Positions 49,401 through 60,618 of a stretch of 64,000 nt of DNA are shown in pieces. Made by a program: the position numbers and the translations under genes. The DNA is from Serinus canaria (Eukaryota > Chordata > Aves > Passeriformes > Fringillidae). Numbering within the stretch: the first letter of the stretch is position 1; each line of letters begins with the position of its first letter. The notes under the pieces were generated by a model. It worked only from the letters and a program-made list of their open reading frames with translations. It did no database searches and was not told the DNA's origin. The DNA is taken from the NCBI RefSeq assembly GCF_022539315.1, contig NC_066322.1, forward strand, positions 18,300,765-18,364,764, written 5' to 3'.

Positions 49401-51101
49401 TATGCCACCCTTTCTCAAGAGAGGATTACTGTTTTAATATGCTGAGTTCACATCATCTATTCTGCATTCAGTGAGCCAAAGAAAAAAAAGATCTATCTAT
49501 ATAATATGATTTAACACTGATCCATGCACACAGCCCCAGAAGTGGCATTTCTGTGGGGAAACTGTGTGGTGACCAAAAGAAAGCAGGTTTCCTGAGGCCA
49601 CTAAGCAATGGTAACTGCAGCTGCAGCTGCTGCTGCAGCCTCTGGCCAAATTTCTGCTTGCTACAAACCCCCAGAGCCACTCTCTGACCAGGTAATCTGC
49701 ACAGCCATAGGCTCACCAGCTCCTCTAAATCTTTGTCATATTATTTCATACTGCTTTTGCAAGTGGGTTTATTCAGTGATGTAACAGTGGTCCCTGCTTC
49801 TGCAGTATGCTTTCTGTTGCCATGGAAGCAGTGAAACCACAGGCATTGCCTGTGTCCAGCACATACCAAAACCTGGGAGAAAAGGCAGACTTTGCTGCAG
49901 AGGGAAGAGAGGACCTGGACAAAGAGACAATGACCTGCACTCACATTTGATGCAGTGCAACTTTGCCAAAACACTAGATTGTACTGGAAAAGAATTTCAA
50001 ATCAGGTTTCTAATAACTGGCAGCTACTGTCTGCCCAAGAAGCACAAAGAAAGGTGCTTTCTTCACCTAAAGAAGTTTCACCAACAATGGTTCTTAAGGG
50101 GGCCAAGGTCTTGGGTTAGACTCAGCTCTAAAAAATCAGCTTGCAGTCCCCAGGGACACCTACTGATTGCCAAGTTTCCTTTTGTTGACAGAGAATAAAT
50201 CACTCCTAAAAACTCATTCTAGATGAGTCATAAGAGGCCAGTAGTTCACATCTATGAATTTCATCTTATAGCTCCCCAGCTCCTTTAAATGTTTTTATGA
50301 ACTTTATTCGTTTTGCTGAAGCAAAGCATAAACAAACAATTTTGTGCTTTATGCTAAATGTTCCATGACACTTCTCTGAGTTTGCTTGAACGTGGGTAGA
50401 AAAGCTGTCAGAAATAGTGCAGACCCTGTAAATATAACTACCCAGCACATAGATGCATTCATAAGTCACACATCACCACACTTTCTTGTAAGACTATCAT
50501 GACTGAAATGGACAGGAGGTGTTTCTGAATTAGTTACCACCAACACATTTTCCTTTAGGAGATCATATGGATGAGACACTCATTGTGGTGGACTGCCCTT
50601 GGACAAACACCAGGTGTCTACCACAGCCTCTCTATCACTCCCCTCCTTAGCCTCAGAGGGGACAGAAAATATGACAAAAGGCTTATGGGTCAAGACAAGA
50701 ACTGGGAGAGATCACTCACTAGTTACTGTCTTGGGCAAAGCAGACTAGACTTGGGGAAATGAGTTTAATTTAGTATTAATTTATTAGTAAATTTATTGCC
50801 AATCCTGCTGGCAGTTCACCAAGGCTGAAATGGTCACTGCACCTTGGTTACTTATTCCTGAGAAAGTGGTTGTTCTAGCTGAGTCCCAAGGGAGGACCTA
50901 AGTGAAAGCCCAGAGAGAAGAGTGGGAAAGGCACCCTAGACATGTCCATGCTTGCCCATCAATGTCACCTTTAGATGAGTGCAAGATAGACCTGTCCCAC
51001 GCTGGGATGCAGGCACTGATGAGCCTTCTCCTCCTCTGTTTGACTAGAATCCCATGTAGCTGCAAGAGTCACTGAGCCAGCTATGCCAGAGCATGCTGAC
51101 T

Positions 51102-51300
51102 GTAGATGTAGCTGTCCAGGTCACAGGTTTCCAGGAGTGCCTGATGCCTCTTTGTGAGGCTGGGGATGACAAACAGTTCTTTTGCAGAAGGTGTGCTGTG
51201 GGTGAGGAGCTGTGTCACCAGGTGAAGGAGCTATAGGAAGAAGTGGACAGGCTATTCACTATTCAAGTGAATGAGCAAGGCTGATAAATTTCAGAGACAC
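51102..51300 (+). mobile_element. Possible CR1 ORF1 remnant (Cys-rich and coiled-coil segment)
   Basis: One frame reads through a Cys-rich segment (two Cys six apart, then a CxxC) and into Glu-Glu-Leu repeats ending in a Glu-Val-Asp-Arg-Leu heptad. Composition and order resemble the ORF1 protein of avian CR1, which has a Cys-rich part followed by a coiled coil. An in-frame TAG sits at about 51234 and two stops end it near 51284, so it is dead. A CR1 3' tail lies 185 bp downstream in the same orientation. The assignment is from memory of the family and needs alignment. Confidence 0.45.
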
Positions 51301-51484
51301 TACAGTCTCAAGACTTTTGGGGGTCTTGAACCGCCAGTGTAATGGCGAAGCAGGTGGACTCAGAACCCTACAGGGTAATTAGTCAAAGGACTGTTAGTCA
51401 AGGGCCTTTTAAAGATGAAGGCTGGGTCACTGTGCATGCATATTAGGAGGAAGGCTCATCTTCCTTCTCAGTGTTTGACTGACC

Positions 51485-51648
51485 AAGGGAAGTGCTCACA
51501 ACACCTGATAGAGTTCAAGAAGCATTTGGACCATGCTCTTGGGCACATGGTGTGACTCATGGAGATGGTCCTTCGCAGGGCCAGGAGTTGGTCCTAAAGA
51601 TCCCTGTTGGTACCTTCCAACTCAACTTGTTCTGTGATTCTGTGGCAA
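51485..51648 (+). mobile_element. CR1 LINE 3' end
   Basis: 'AGAGTTCAAGAAGCATTTGG', 'GGGCACATGGTGTGACTC', 'CAGGGCCAGGAGTTGG' and 'TTCCAACTCAACTTG' occur in CR1 order. The copy ends with the characteristic TTCTGTGATTCTGTG octamer-type tail, so it is on the plus strand with an intact 3' end. Confidence 0.92.
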
Positions 51649-53602
51649 GCTATGTCACTGACAAAAAGCAACCCCTTTAGCTAACTCATGTATAACCCCA
51701 CTCCTAGCTCTATCAGAATTAGCACAACTCTTCTTGCCCTTACAGCAGTCACACAGCTTGCATGGTATCCTTCCCATTAGACATATTTATAGTGAGTTTG
51801 TAGAATAGAAGCTGGCTAATACCTTTTGTTTCACTGTACCTATCAGAAATGCACTTTTAACAGACCTTTAGGCAGTTCAATGATAACATATAACTTATAG
51901 GAGGAATTTTTCCAGTTTCTAAAGTTACATCATAATGTAAACTTATTGGTTCATTTTACCAGAGAAGCACCTGATCCCCCTGATTCTCCCAGAATGAAGC
52001 AATTTTGTGTGAAACAGGCAGAAAAAGTACACTTGAATCATTTTTTATTAGGTGATTATTTTCAAGCCAGATTCATGATTTCACATCAAGGCTGATACAG
52101 TAAATGCAATTAAATGGAATCACTCATTACCCACTCTCCCCAATAATAGTTACATATTTGGCAAGAACAAAGTCTTACATCATCTCCTCTTGCTGTTTTA
52201 CTTGGGATAACCCACCAGGAAAGTTCACAAAAAACAACTACTTTTATTTAAAGGCTAGACTTGATGGGTATGAACCACTACTGGACATCCCCACAGCACT
52301 CTTAGTAATTTCCTGGAATTTTGTGCTGATAGACAGGAACAAACCTCCTTTGCTCACAGCGCCTCTGTTCCCAGTAACCCCCCTGGCTACCTCTACTTCT
52401 TGGAGACCACTGACCTGCCTTTTACAAGGCTACCAACAATTGCCCTGAATCCTGAACCAGCAGAAACCCTGTAAATCTTTCCTAACAGAGTTAAGAACAA
52501 GAATATGTGTTGGTATGGCAACATGTGTTGCAGCTCTGAAAAGTCTTTTTCAATGATTTGGAGTCAGACTACAGATTTGCCTTCCACACCTGCCTGCAGG
52601 CATGAAGTACATTTTTGATTTTACCCTCTCATGAAGCTTGTCTACTCAGAGCAGAGCATGGATTGGCATATCCACTCTGGATAAAAGAAAAGAGAACAGC
52701 TAGAAAAGGGGCTGATGAGAATCTTCATCTCCATTGCCATAGCAGCCAAAATACTAGCAACCATCTGAACAAAAACAGCAGGTAATTTCCCATTTTCCCC
52801 CAAAAGGAGAAAGACAGGAAATAAACAATGACTTCTTGAGTCACACTTCTCTCCTGGTACATTAAAGCCAAACATCACAATGCAAGAATAAGCTTATAGG
52901 GACAAGACAACTTTTGCAGACCTTATTAATGTGCTGCAAAGAACGTAAATGCTATCTTTCACAGAGAATTCCTGCAGGTCTTATCCAGGGTACATCTCAT
53001 TGACATCAACAGGAGCTTGCCTGAGAAAAGGCTGCAAACTTTGATCCATAAATAGGATCTTAGCACATTTCACCATGGAAACAATTGCTCGGGTTAATTC
53101 TGTTCTCTTTAAGATTGTAGAAGGAACTGCACCAGATACTTGACAGATCAGAGAAATCACATGCCTCAGTATTGCACATGGGGTTGAAGAACTCAGTTTG
53201 GCTCAGTCCCAGTCATGCTACTCCCCCTGACTGGCACTAAGACTGAGGTGAGCTGTCATTAACATCTTGATTTCCAAAAGAGTACACCTGCAAGAAAAGA
53301 ACATTGGCTGTATAGGAATGCTGTTCCCTGGAACGTTCTCCTGCTCTGTTTCAGAAAAAAATATTTCCCAGAAACAAGATAAACGCCGCAGACTCCTCAA
53401 GGAGCATCCCAAACACCCTGATGCCCTCAGGGATCCCGTCCAGGTCTCTCAAACCCGTACGTGTGCGTACAAATCTCCTGCCGCAGCCAGAGCATCCCCG
53501 TGGTGCGGGCGCGCCGCCCGGGGCTCCCCTGCCCCCGGTCCCCGCCCGGCCCGGCGCGAAGGAGTTAAGCTGGCCGGGACCCCCGCCCGCCGAGCCGGCT
53601 CC

Positions 53603-53610
53603 TGACGTCA
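53603..53610. promoter_or_regulatory. CRE palindrome TGACGTCA
   Basis: The full 8 bp consensus for CREB/ATF proteins sits in the CpG island, close to where transcription should start. In a neuronal gene this suggests activity-dependent control, which is inference. Confidence 0.7.
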
Positions 53611-53730
53611 GCCCCGCGCACGGCGCAGCGCTCGGCGCGGCGGCGGCGGAGGAGAGCCGCGGCGGCCGGGCGGCTGCGAGCGGCCGGGGCAGCGCTTGGC
53701 CGCGGGGCCGCCGCCCGCAGCCCCGCCAGC

Positions 53731-53808
53731 ATGTCCGCGAAGGAGCGGCAGAAGGGCAAAGTGACCAAGGACAGCGTCACCCTCCTGCCCTGCTTCTACT
53801 TCGTGGAG
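53731..53808 (+). CDS. PLPPR4: Phospholipid phosphatase-related protein 4 (PRG-1), coding exon 1
   Basis: The exon encodes the N-terminal 26 residues of PLPPR4. They start MSAKERQKGK and end at CFYFVE, where the first transmembrane segment begins. PRG-1 is a postsynaptic membrane protein of glutamatergic neurons that modulates lysophosphatidate signalling. It belongs to the catalytically inactive branch of the lipid phosphate phosphatases and, unlike PLPPR5, has a long cytoplasmic tail. The exon ends in phase 0 at a strong donor (GTGAGT at 53809). The ATG has A at -3 and matches the shorter mammalian isoform start. Some mammalian forms begin further upstream, but here no in-frame upstream ATG exists, so that extension is absent or non-conserved. 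Later exons lie beyond the window. Confidence 0.9.
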
Positions 53809-56800
53809 GTGAGTGGCCGCTGGGCTGGCCGGGGGCTGGCGGCGGGCGCGGAGAGCGGCGCGGAGGCGATCCGCGGGGAACGCGATGCGCCCGCAGGGAG
53901 CGGGCTCGCCTCGGTGCCCTCTCCGCACCGTCTGATGCAAAACCCTGACGTGATGCTTTGTCTCGCCGGAATCAGCATCGAAGCTCCCTATAAGGAGCAG
54001 GCATAAATTAATCTCATCTTTCGAGCCTTTTGGAACAGAAATTATTTCTACGAATTACTGAGAACATGAAAAGGTTCCTCAAATAAATTGGACTATGTGC
54101 ACAGGAACCTCTCGGGAGGAAGACATGTTTCAAGAAGGGCTGGCTTCCAGGCAAACGCTTCTTGCATGGCTTTGATAGAATAAAAATCACATTCATAAGA
54201 GAATGCTTAGAAAAATAGAAATGTTCTTAAATTGGTAATCACTGATACATTTTTGCTGACCCCTGAAGTATTGTGCTTCCTCTATCAGAGCTAAAAATAT
54301 CTGCTTGGAAAACAGAACAAGGTTCTCAACACATCTTCTAGGGCAAAACCTGCTATGGCTGCTCAGCTGGTAGCAGGTGGAGTTGCAGAGACACTGGCTG
54401 CTTGGTGTGTCACTTGGAGGCACTTAGCCTCCCAGGAAACTACAGTCAGTTAGGTACTTCTGGAAGATCATGAGTAGACACTGTTTAAGCTTAAAGAAAC
54501 AGTTGTGATGTGGATTTGTTAATGGCACAGCAGAAAGAGGAAGGTACAAATGTTTTATGGGTTAAGTGAAATGTTTCATGTGACCCTACTCACAGGGAAG
54601 AGCCTGAGGCACTTTGAGGTACCTAAGGTAGGAAACAGATGTGAAAATAATGTGAAGAACTTAATGGTAAAATGCAGTGTAAGTTTACTATACCTGGCAT
54701 GCTTAATACATAAAAATATGAATAGGGTGAAATATAAAACAAAATATATTTTCTATCAAATGCTCTTGAAGGGCTTTGGAGGTTCTCTAGAAGGTAGAAG
54801 GGGGTTGGTTCAGAAGGAATGTTAGGTAACAGTGGGGTGTTTCTGTTCTGTAAGCACCTGGATATGGTCAGCAGCTAGCACTAAGCTGCACCAACTGGAA
54901 AGCTTAAGAGTCTGGTTATATGGAAGCATCAAGCTCATCCTATCAATGTGATCAGGCCTGCTCAAGAAAAGCCCTTTGATGGAAGGCACTTGCTGTGCCA
55001 TGTACCTTATATTAGCTTTGCATAGGAGGCAGAGGTCAAGCTTGGAGATACCCCTAAGAAAAGGTAAGGGGCTTCACTCTGTGCTCTCTTGGCTGCTTTG
55101 GGAATCCAGACAGGAAGGGAGGTTGCTGTACCTCAGCCTAAGGAAGACTCTAATGCTGGAAATGATGTAGAGGTGCTGCAAGACACAATAGAACTTGTGC
55201 TGTGCTTTGGCCTGCAGCAAGATGGGATGAAATGCAGAGCAACAGCACAAAGTGTGTGCTTGCTGCTCTTAAGCATTGCCTTATGTAATACTGATTGCAT
55301 ACATATACTTTCTCTAGAAGCTCCCTGCAGCTGTTACAAGGAATAAGATAAAGGATTCTGTGAGTAGCAAAGAACCTACACTGAGCTCTGCTTACAGCTC
55401 CCACATGAGGCAGGCAAGTTCTCTGTCTAGATTGTTAGGTCCCTCAGCAAATCATTCCAAGCCTCATTGAAAAATAGGTAGAGATCTTTTCAACACCCAG
55501 TTGCTCTGAGGGAGTCAAAGCCCTCAATTAACAGAAAGGTCTCCTAATGAACCTTTAAGACTTCTACGTTATTCAGTCACAGGAGCAGACAAGAGCCTGT
55601 GTGAGCCCTTCCCCACCAGGAGTAATTTCTAATTACTGAATTGCAGACTTACAGCCCTTCTTGAACTGAAAAGTAAAAGCAACATCAAGAGAAAAAAACT
55701 GTCTGCAATACACCCAAACCTAAACGTCGATTAGGAACCTTTTTGGTGAGTTATCAGCCCTGTCCCATTACATAGCATGAGGATTTGAAACCATTTCTCC
55801 CTTTTCAGCTGAGGACTCAAATCACTTGGGTGAAAGGGTAACAACAATTCATGTGATTCTTGAAAGGAGCATGTAGCCTGTGTTCACTGTGAACGCCCAC
55901 TCTGCGTTTGAGGCATGCGCACCAATTCTAATCAGACTAACGAGAATGCCTTTCTGAAGCTTTGGAGCACAGCAAATTGCCAGCACTTCAGCAGCATCAG
56001 GGAAAGGACATGATTTAAATCTCCTGTTGTGATTGTCTCAAAGAGAGCCAGATTAAGTTGTACTCCATAAAGAGGGATTTATTCAGAGATCATTTAATTG
56101 CAATGAGAAGTTTGCAAGTGTAAAGGATAGAGGAGTCACCCAGTGTGGTTGACAGGCATTACCATGTAATAAGGATTTCCTTTGTAAGCAGGAGGTAAGG
56201 TCCTAATACAATCCAACAACAGCCAACTACTTAGGCCCCAAACTTACCTACTTTAAACAAGGCTTTTTGAATTTTAAAGCTTTTACTTTAATAAATGGAT
56301 GGTAAGAAACAGGCTTTTAACCGCTTGCCTTTGAATGCTGTCAATTCTTTTGTGGTTTTTTTCTTTTGGCACTCATCCACTTCTATCTTCCCTCTCCTGT
56401 TCATAGAAGACAGTGCCTTCCCACTCTGAATTGCAACAAAAAAAATCCTTATAGCCCATTAAGTTTCCATCCTCAAGAAAAGTAGGGCTTGCTGACATCC
56501 ACTTTCCAGCAAGACCTATTTAGGAAGTCTAGGCCCAGGGAAAACCACATTTTTTATAAAATACGTTTCTAAAAATGTGCTTGTTTTTTTCCTCTTGAAT
56601 GCTAGACAGAAGCATAGACTTGGAAAAAAAAGATGTTGAGTTGAAAGTTAAAATTTTTTTCAACACAGTAGGAAAGGGATGTATTCATGTTATACAAATG
56701 AAATATATTTTAAGGAGTGAAATGAATAAAATAATACATGTAACAACCAATATAATGCAGGCATGCTGAACTTAAAAACAGCAACACACAAACACAGTTC

Positions 56801-56959
56801 TGACACTAAGGGGTTTCAACTGTTAAGATCCTTAAGAATGTGCTATGAATGAGATTAACTCCAGTAAACAAATATGTTTAGTGGCGGTGACTATCAGGCT
56901 TAAATAAAAATATGATTGCACAGAATATAGGCAGGCCAGCTGACCTGAAGAAAAAGAGA

Positions 56960-57312
56960 CAGAGATGAGACCTCACAGCTGTCTACAGCTTCCTCACAAG
57001 GGAAAAGATGAGGGGCAAGTACCAATCTCTCCTCTCTGGTGACAAGCAACAGGACCCAAGAGAATGACAGGAAATTGTGTCAAGGAAGCTTTAGGTTGGA
57101 TATTAGGCAAAGATTCTTCACCCATAATGTGGTTGAGCACTGGAACAGGCTCCCCAGGGCAGTGGTCACAGCACCAAGCCTGGCAGAGTTCAAGAAGTCT
57201 TTGGACAATGGTGTCAAGCACATGGTGAGACTCTCGGGGATGGTCCTGTGCAGGGCCAGGAGTTAGACTTCAGTGGCCCTTGTGTGTCCCTTCCAACTCA
57301 TCTTCTGTGAAC
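56960..57312 (+). mobile_element. CR1 LINE 3' fragment with end of ORF2
   Basis: This is the longest CR1 copy in the window. The plus-strand order is 'CTCACAGCTGTCTACAGCTT', 'AGGTTGGATATTAGGCAAAG', 'GAGCACTGGAACAGGCTCCC', 'GGGCCAGGAGTTAGAC' and 'CCTTCCAACTCATCTTCTGT'. A frame at 57039-57266 still reads like the C-terminus of the CR1 reverse transcriptase ORF (a His-Trp-Asn-Arg-Leu-Pro motif and a Pro-Ser-Leu-Ala-Glu-Phe-Lys motif) but has no start or upstream domain. It is 5'-truncated and inactive, in the same orientation as PLPPR4. Confidence 0.92.
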
Positions 57313-60263
57313 TGATGGATAATTCAAACCAGCAGGTGTTTCCAACAAAAGAGTTAAAACATAAAACATAAAACATGCTCCTCTTAAGATCATTAGAGCT
57401 ATTCTTCATTTACATAGGAAAAGCAAAAGGAGAATCAGGGTAGAGCTTTGAAAGACAGGGAAATGGAAAGAAAATGAAGAGACTGCTTCCGAAAAATGTG
57501 GATGGGTCACTCTCTAAAAGCATTAGAGGAAAATAAACATTATGAAGTAAATCTCAACACATTTTCAATTAAATGTTTTCAAGTTTCATGATATATAAAA
57601 TAAAGTACCTTGATGACTTATCCTATGTCCTGTAGGAATGTTTCAGAGGTTATTTTAAAGGACTGGTAATAGTTCTGCTTAGCAGAACCTCTGATTAGCA
57701 CACACTCCTGAGAGCTGAATAATTTTAGATTGCCTTATGCACACTTACCTGAAGGGCATGGTAATCATCACTGTCAGGCAGTTAGGCCTCTTTTATTACT
57801 AATTGTGCTTAAGGCATTTTAGGGTTCTGTAGACTGACTCTATGGGTTATCTGAATTTTATTTGCACAGCTGAGAAAGACAAAGCTTTCCATGAAAATTC
57901 ATAGTCCCTCTGGCCTAGTAGGAATTACTTTTCATGGTAAAAAGTCTACATACCTCTGGGAGATCTTGAAAATTAGTATTCCTGGAATAAGTTTTGGATT
58001 TTGTTAACTGACTTTGTTTTCAGCATAGTCAGAGAATATCATGATTGTATTCACTTAGAGAAAAAATATTGATGTCTTGAATTTTAATATCAATCTGAAA
58101 AATTTCCAGAGTTACGTAGTTTCCATTCCTGGCAGAGTGGTCACACTTTTGAGACAGGACAGATTTCTCTCAGTGAAGAAAATAGACTATCTTTACTCAT
58201 GCTCTCTCATTTCAAAAGCTCCTGGTTTAAATCCTGCTCTCATGGAAATTGCATAAATTTTACTTTTGACTTCAGTGGCATTACTGCTTCATCCAGTGCC
58301 TAATATGTGGAAATGAAAAAGGTCAAGGTGTTGTAAATCTGCATAACTCAATGCATTTATTCTCCAGCTAAATTGTGTTGCTGTAGCACAGCCTTCATCT
58401 GCTGGTTGTATAACTTCCAGGGACTAAAATTGGAGATATTTTAGACACTGTCCCTTGTGCAGTTAAATTTTCTTCCTTATGTTGTCTTCTAGACTCTGCG
58501 TTATGAATGCATATCGATAGAGCTTCTTTTTCTACGTTTCTCAGCCAGGCCTTAGTCAGTTTGGAAACACTTTTTTCAGTGGTAGAAGACCACTTATTTT
58601 CCTTGTTCCCCAAAGGAATTGGAATTTTGACCAGCAGAAAGCACAAAGATCTGTTATCATTGTAGAACTCAGGCTGCAGAGCTCAGGAGCTCATGAGACC
58701 CCACTGAAATAAGTGCATGTAGAGAATGGCCACTGTGTCTCAATAACACATGCTTTACTTCCTTTTTTTTCTAACACACGCTGAGAGAGATGAGCTTGAA
58801 ACATCATTTGAAACTCACTAGCACTTCTTAGTCACGTCTGGAATGCTTTTCAGCTGTTCAGCTATGCACAACCCACAATATTTAAATTACAATGACCCAC
58901 AAGTCACATATAGGTGTGACTGCAAAAGAAAAAAAAAAATAATTGGAGTGCAGTGATTAGAAAAAGAGCATAGGCTGTAGGAATAAATCTTTCTTCCTAA
59001 GAATAGGATGTTCGGATCTAATATAAACATTAAACTGTAATGCTGTGCCTTTGAGGCACAGTGTAGTCCTCTCTAGATTGGTTTTCTGTTATACATAAAT
59101 TAACTGAGGGCTGCACCCAACAAAGATCCCCAATAGCAGAAGATGAAATTATGCCTTTGCTACTCTCAAAGAAGCATAATATTTTTCAAATACGTCTTTT
59201 TCTCTCAAAAGAGTCAACCATATGTGAGAGGAGGAGGAGATATACACTTAGTTCTCTGCTCATTGAGCTGACCTAGTCATGTGGCTGACTCTCAGAAGAT
59301 AGATGTCACATGTGTTCATAAAGCTGCATTACAGACCAATATCCCCAAAATATTAGGGGGCTATCCAAGACCTGAGGAGGCTGCCATGCATTCAGAACAT
59401 CTGTATAATTCATTGGCCAAGTCATCAATGTTGCATTCTCCCTGTCACTTCTGTGCTTATAGAAGATCTGTGCAGCCTAAACAATACCAGTTTTTGCAGG
59501 AGACGACCATAAAAGGGGAATGAAAAGGGAGGTGTCACACCTGTGCCAAGGCTGTCTTTGGGAAACAAATGCAAATGCCACAAGCTAGATGTCCCTTCTT
59601 CTTTTGGCTATGTGCTTGGCAGGTGTAGAGTTTGAGTAGTTCTCATTGAAAGAAGGCCCTGCTTCCTTTTCAGTCCAGCAACATCCTCTTGACCTAATAC
59701 TTCCAGTAGTAAAAAAAGGTCTGAATATGTTAGAAATTAATGGAGATACATTTTTCTGAATTACTACCTCTTCCTAAAATTTATAATCCTGCCATCTGTG
59801 ATCTTCTTTTATAGTGGTTAAAAATCTATTACTCTGTAGCGAAAGTTAATAAAACCCAGAATTTTGTGGAACCTTAACATGCCCAGGAGCTGAGCTATTA
59901 CAAACATGGTATCTTGTCTGATGGTCCTGTCACTTAAAAGTTCAGTCTGTAGGGAGTTCAGAAGTGGCTAAACAGCACGGGAGGAAGCCACTGGAGGGCT
60001 GGCACCTACAGGTTTTGGTTTTTTTTGTATGTATGGAAATCAGCATCCTTAAGAGAGTACAATAAATTGCAGCATTATGTAGGCACTGGGAGCTTTGTCC
60101 CTTAGACATGGGGTTTTTGAAGAAACTTCTAGCTGACATTTAGTGACGCAGACCTGAAAACAACTGCCTTTTGTTGAAGTACTGCTGTTCATGATTTATC
60201 ATAACAGTGCAGCAGAAGCATAAATTTTTGTAATCAACAGTACGTGTAATATCCTAAATCTCA

Positions 60264-60490
60264 TTGTATGTAGTTATTAATTGATTATAACAATTATTAA
60301 TTTATTATAAATATAATTGATGTAATCAAACAATAATAATTAAGATAAGGAGTCATCAATTATGTTTGAAGTCACACTGAAAAGAAATGCATTACTGGTG
60401 GTTTTGTGTTTTAAATTTCTGCCTGAAAATTTACTTTAAACACATATATTTAATAGAATATATATATAAAAATATATAATACAGAAAATT
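60264..60490. repeat. AT-rich low-complexity stretch
   Basis: Irregular TTATTAATTGATTATAA-type sequence and a (TA)n-like run near 60456-60480. It contains no gene. Confidence 0.75.
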
Positions 60491-60590
60491 TGTAAAATAT
60501 TTAGATTACTCCTCCCCAAAAATATTTTTGTTACACAAATTTTATTTTGTTGGTTTCTCCCTGTATAATTGCTGCTTCACATATATTTAT

Positions 60591-60618
60591 AAAAAAAGAA
60601 AAAAGAAAAAGGAAAAAG
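60591..60618. repeat. (AAAAAG)n simple repeat
   Basis: A-rich hexamer-like units with G interruptions. Confidence 0.85.

Larger units (their letters stand above)
24801..53440. other. Intergenic DNA between the provirus and PLPPR4, no host gene recognised
   Basis: This 28.6 kb is AT-rich with scattered short reading frames, none resembling a known protein and none flanked by convincing splice sites. The longest minus-strand frames (29039-29488 and 43804-44238) are hydrophobic by composition bias of A/G-rich plus-strand DNA. Recognisable items are simple repeats, an orphan CpG island at 34.85-35.16 kb, a palindrome at 43.4 kb and a CR1 remnant at 51.1-51.6 kb. No tRNA or other structured RNA gene was seen. 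Confidence 0.6.
53450..53930 (+). promoter_or_regulatory. PLPPR4: CpG island / promoter region of PLPPR4
   Basis: About 480 bp of very GC- and CpG-rich DNA surrounds exon 1 and the start of intron 1, inside AT-rich flanks. No TATA box is evident in the 270 bp before the start codon. A perfect CRE lies 121 bp before the ATG. The transcription start cannot be fixed from sequence, but it is likely between about 53500 and 53700. Confidence 0.85.

Noticed and set aside
53421..53948. 175-codon plus-strand frame overlapping PLPPR4 exon 1
   Set aside because: It is out of frame with the conserved PLPPR4 N-terminus; a GC-rich shadow.
57039..57266. 75-codon plus-strand frame in PLPPR4 intron 1 as a possible exon
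   Set aside because: It is the end of the CR1 reverse transcriptase ORF in a truncated LINE, not a host exon.
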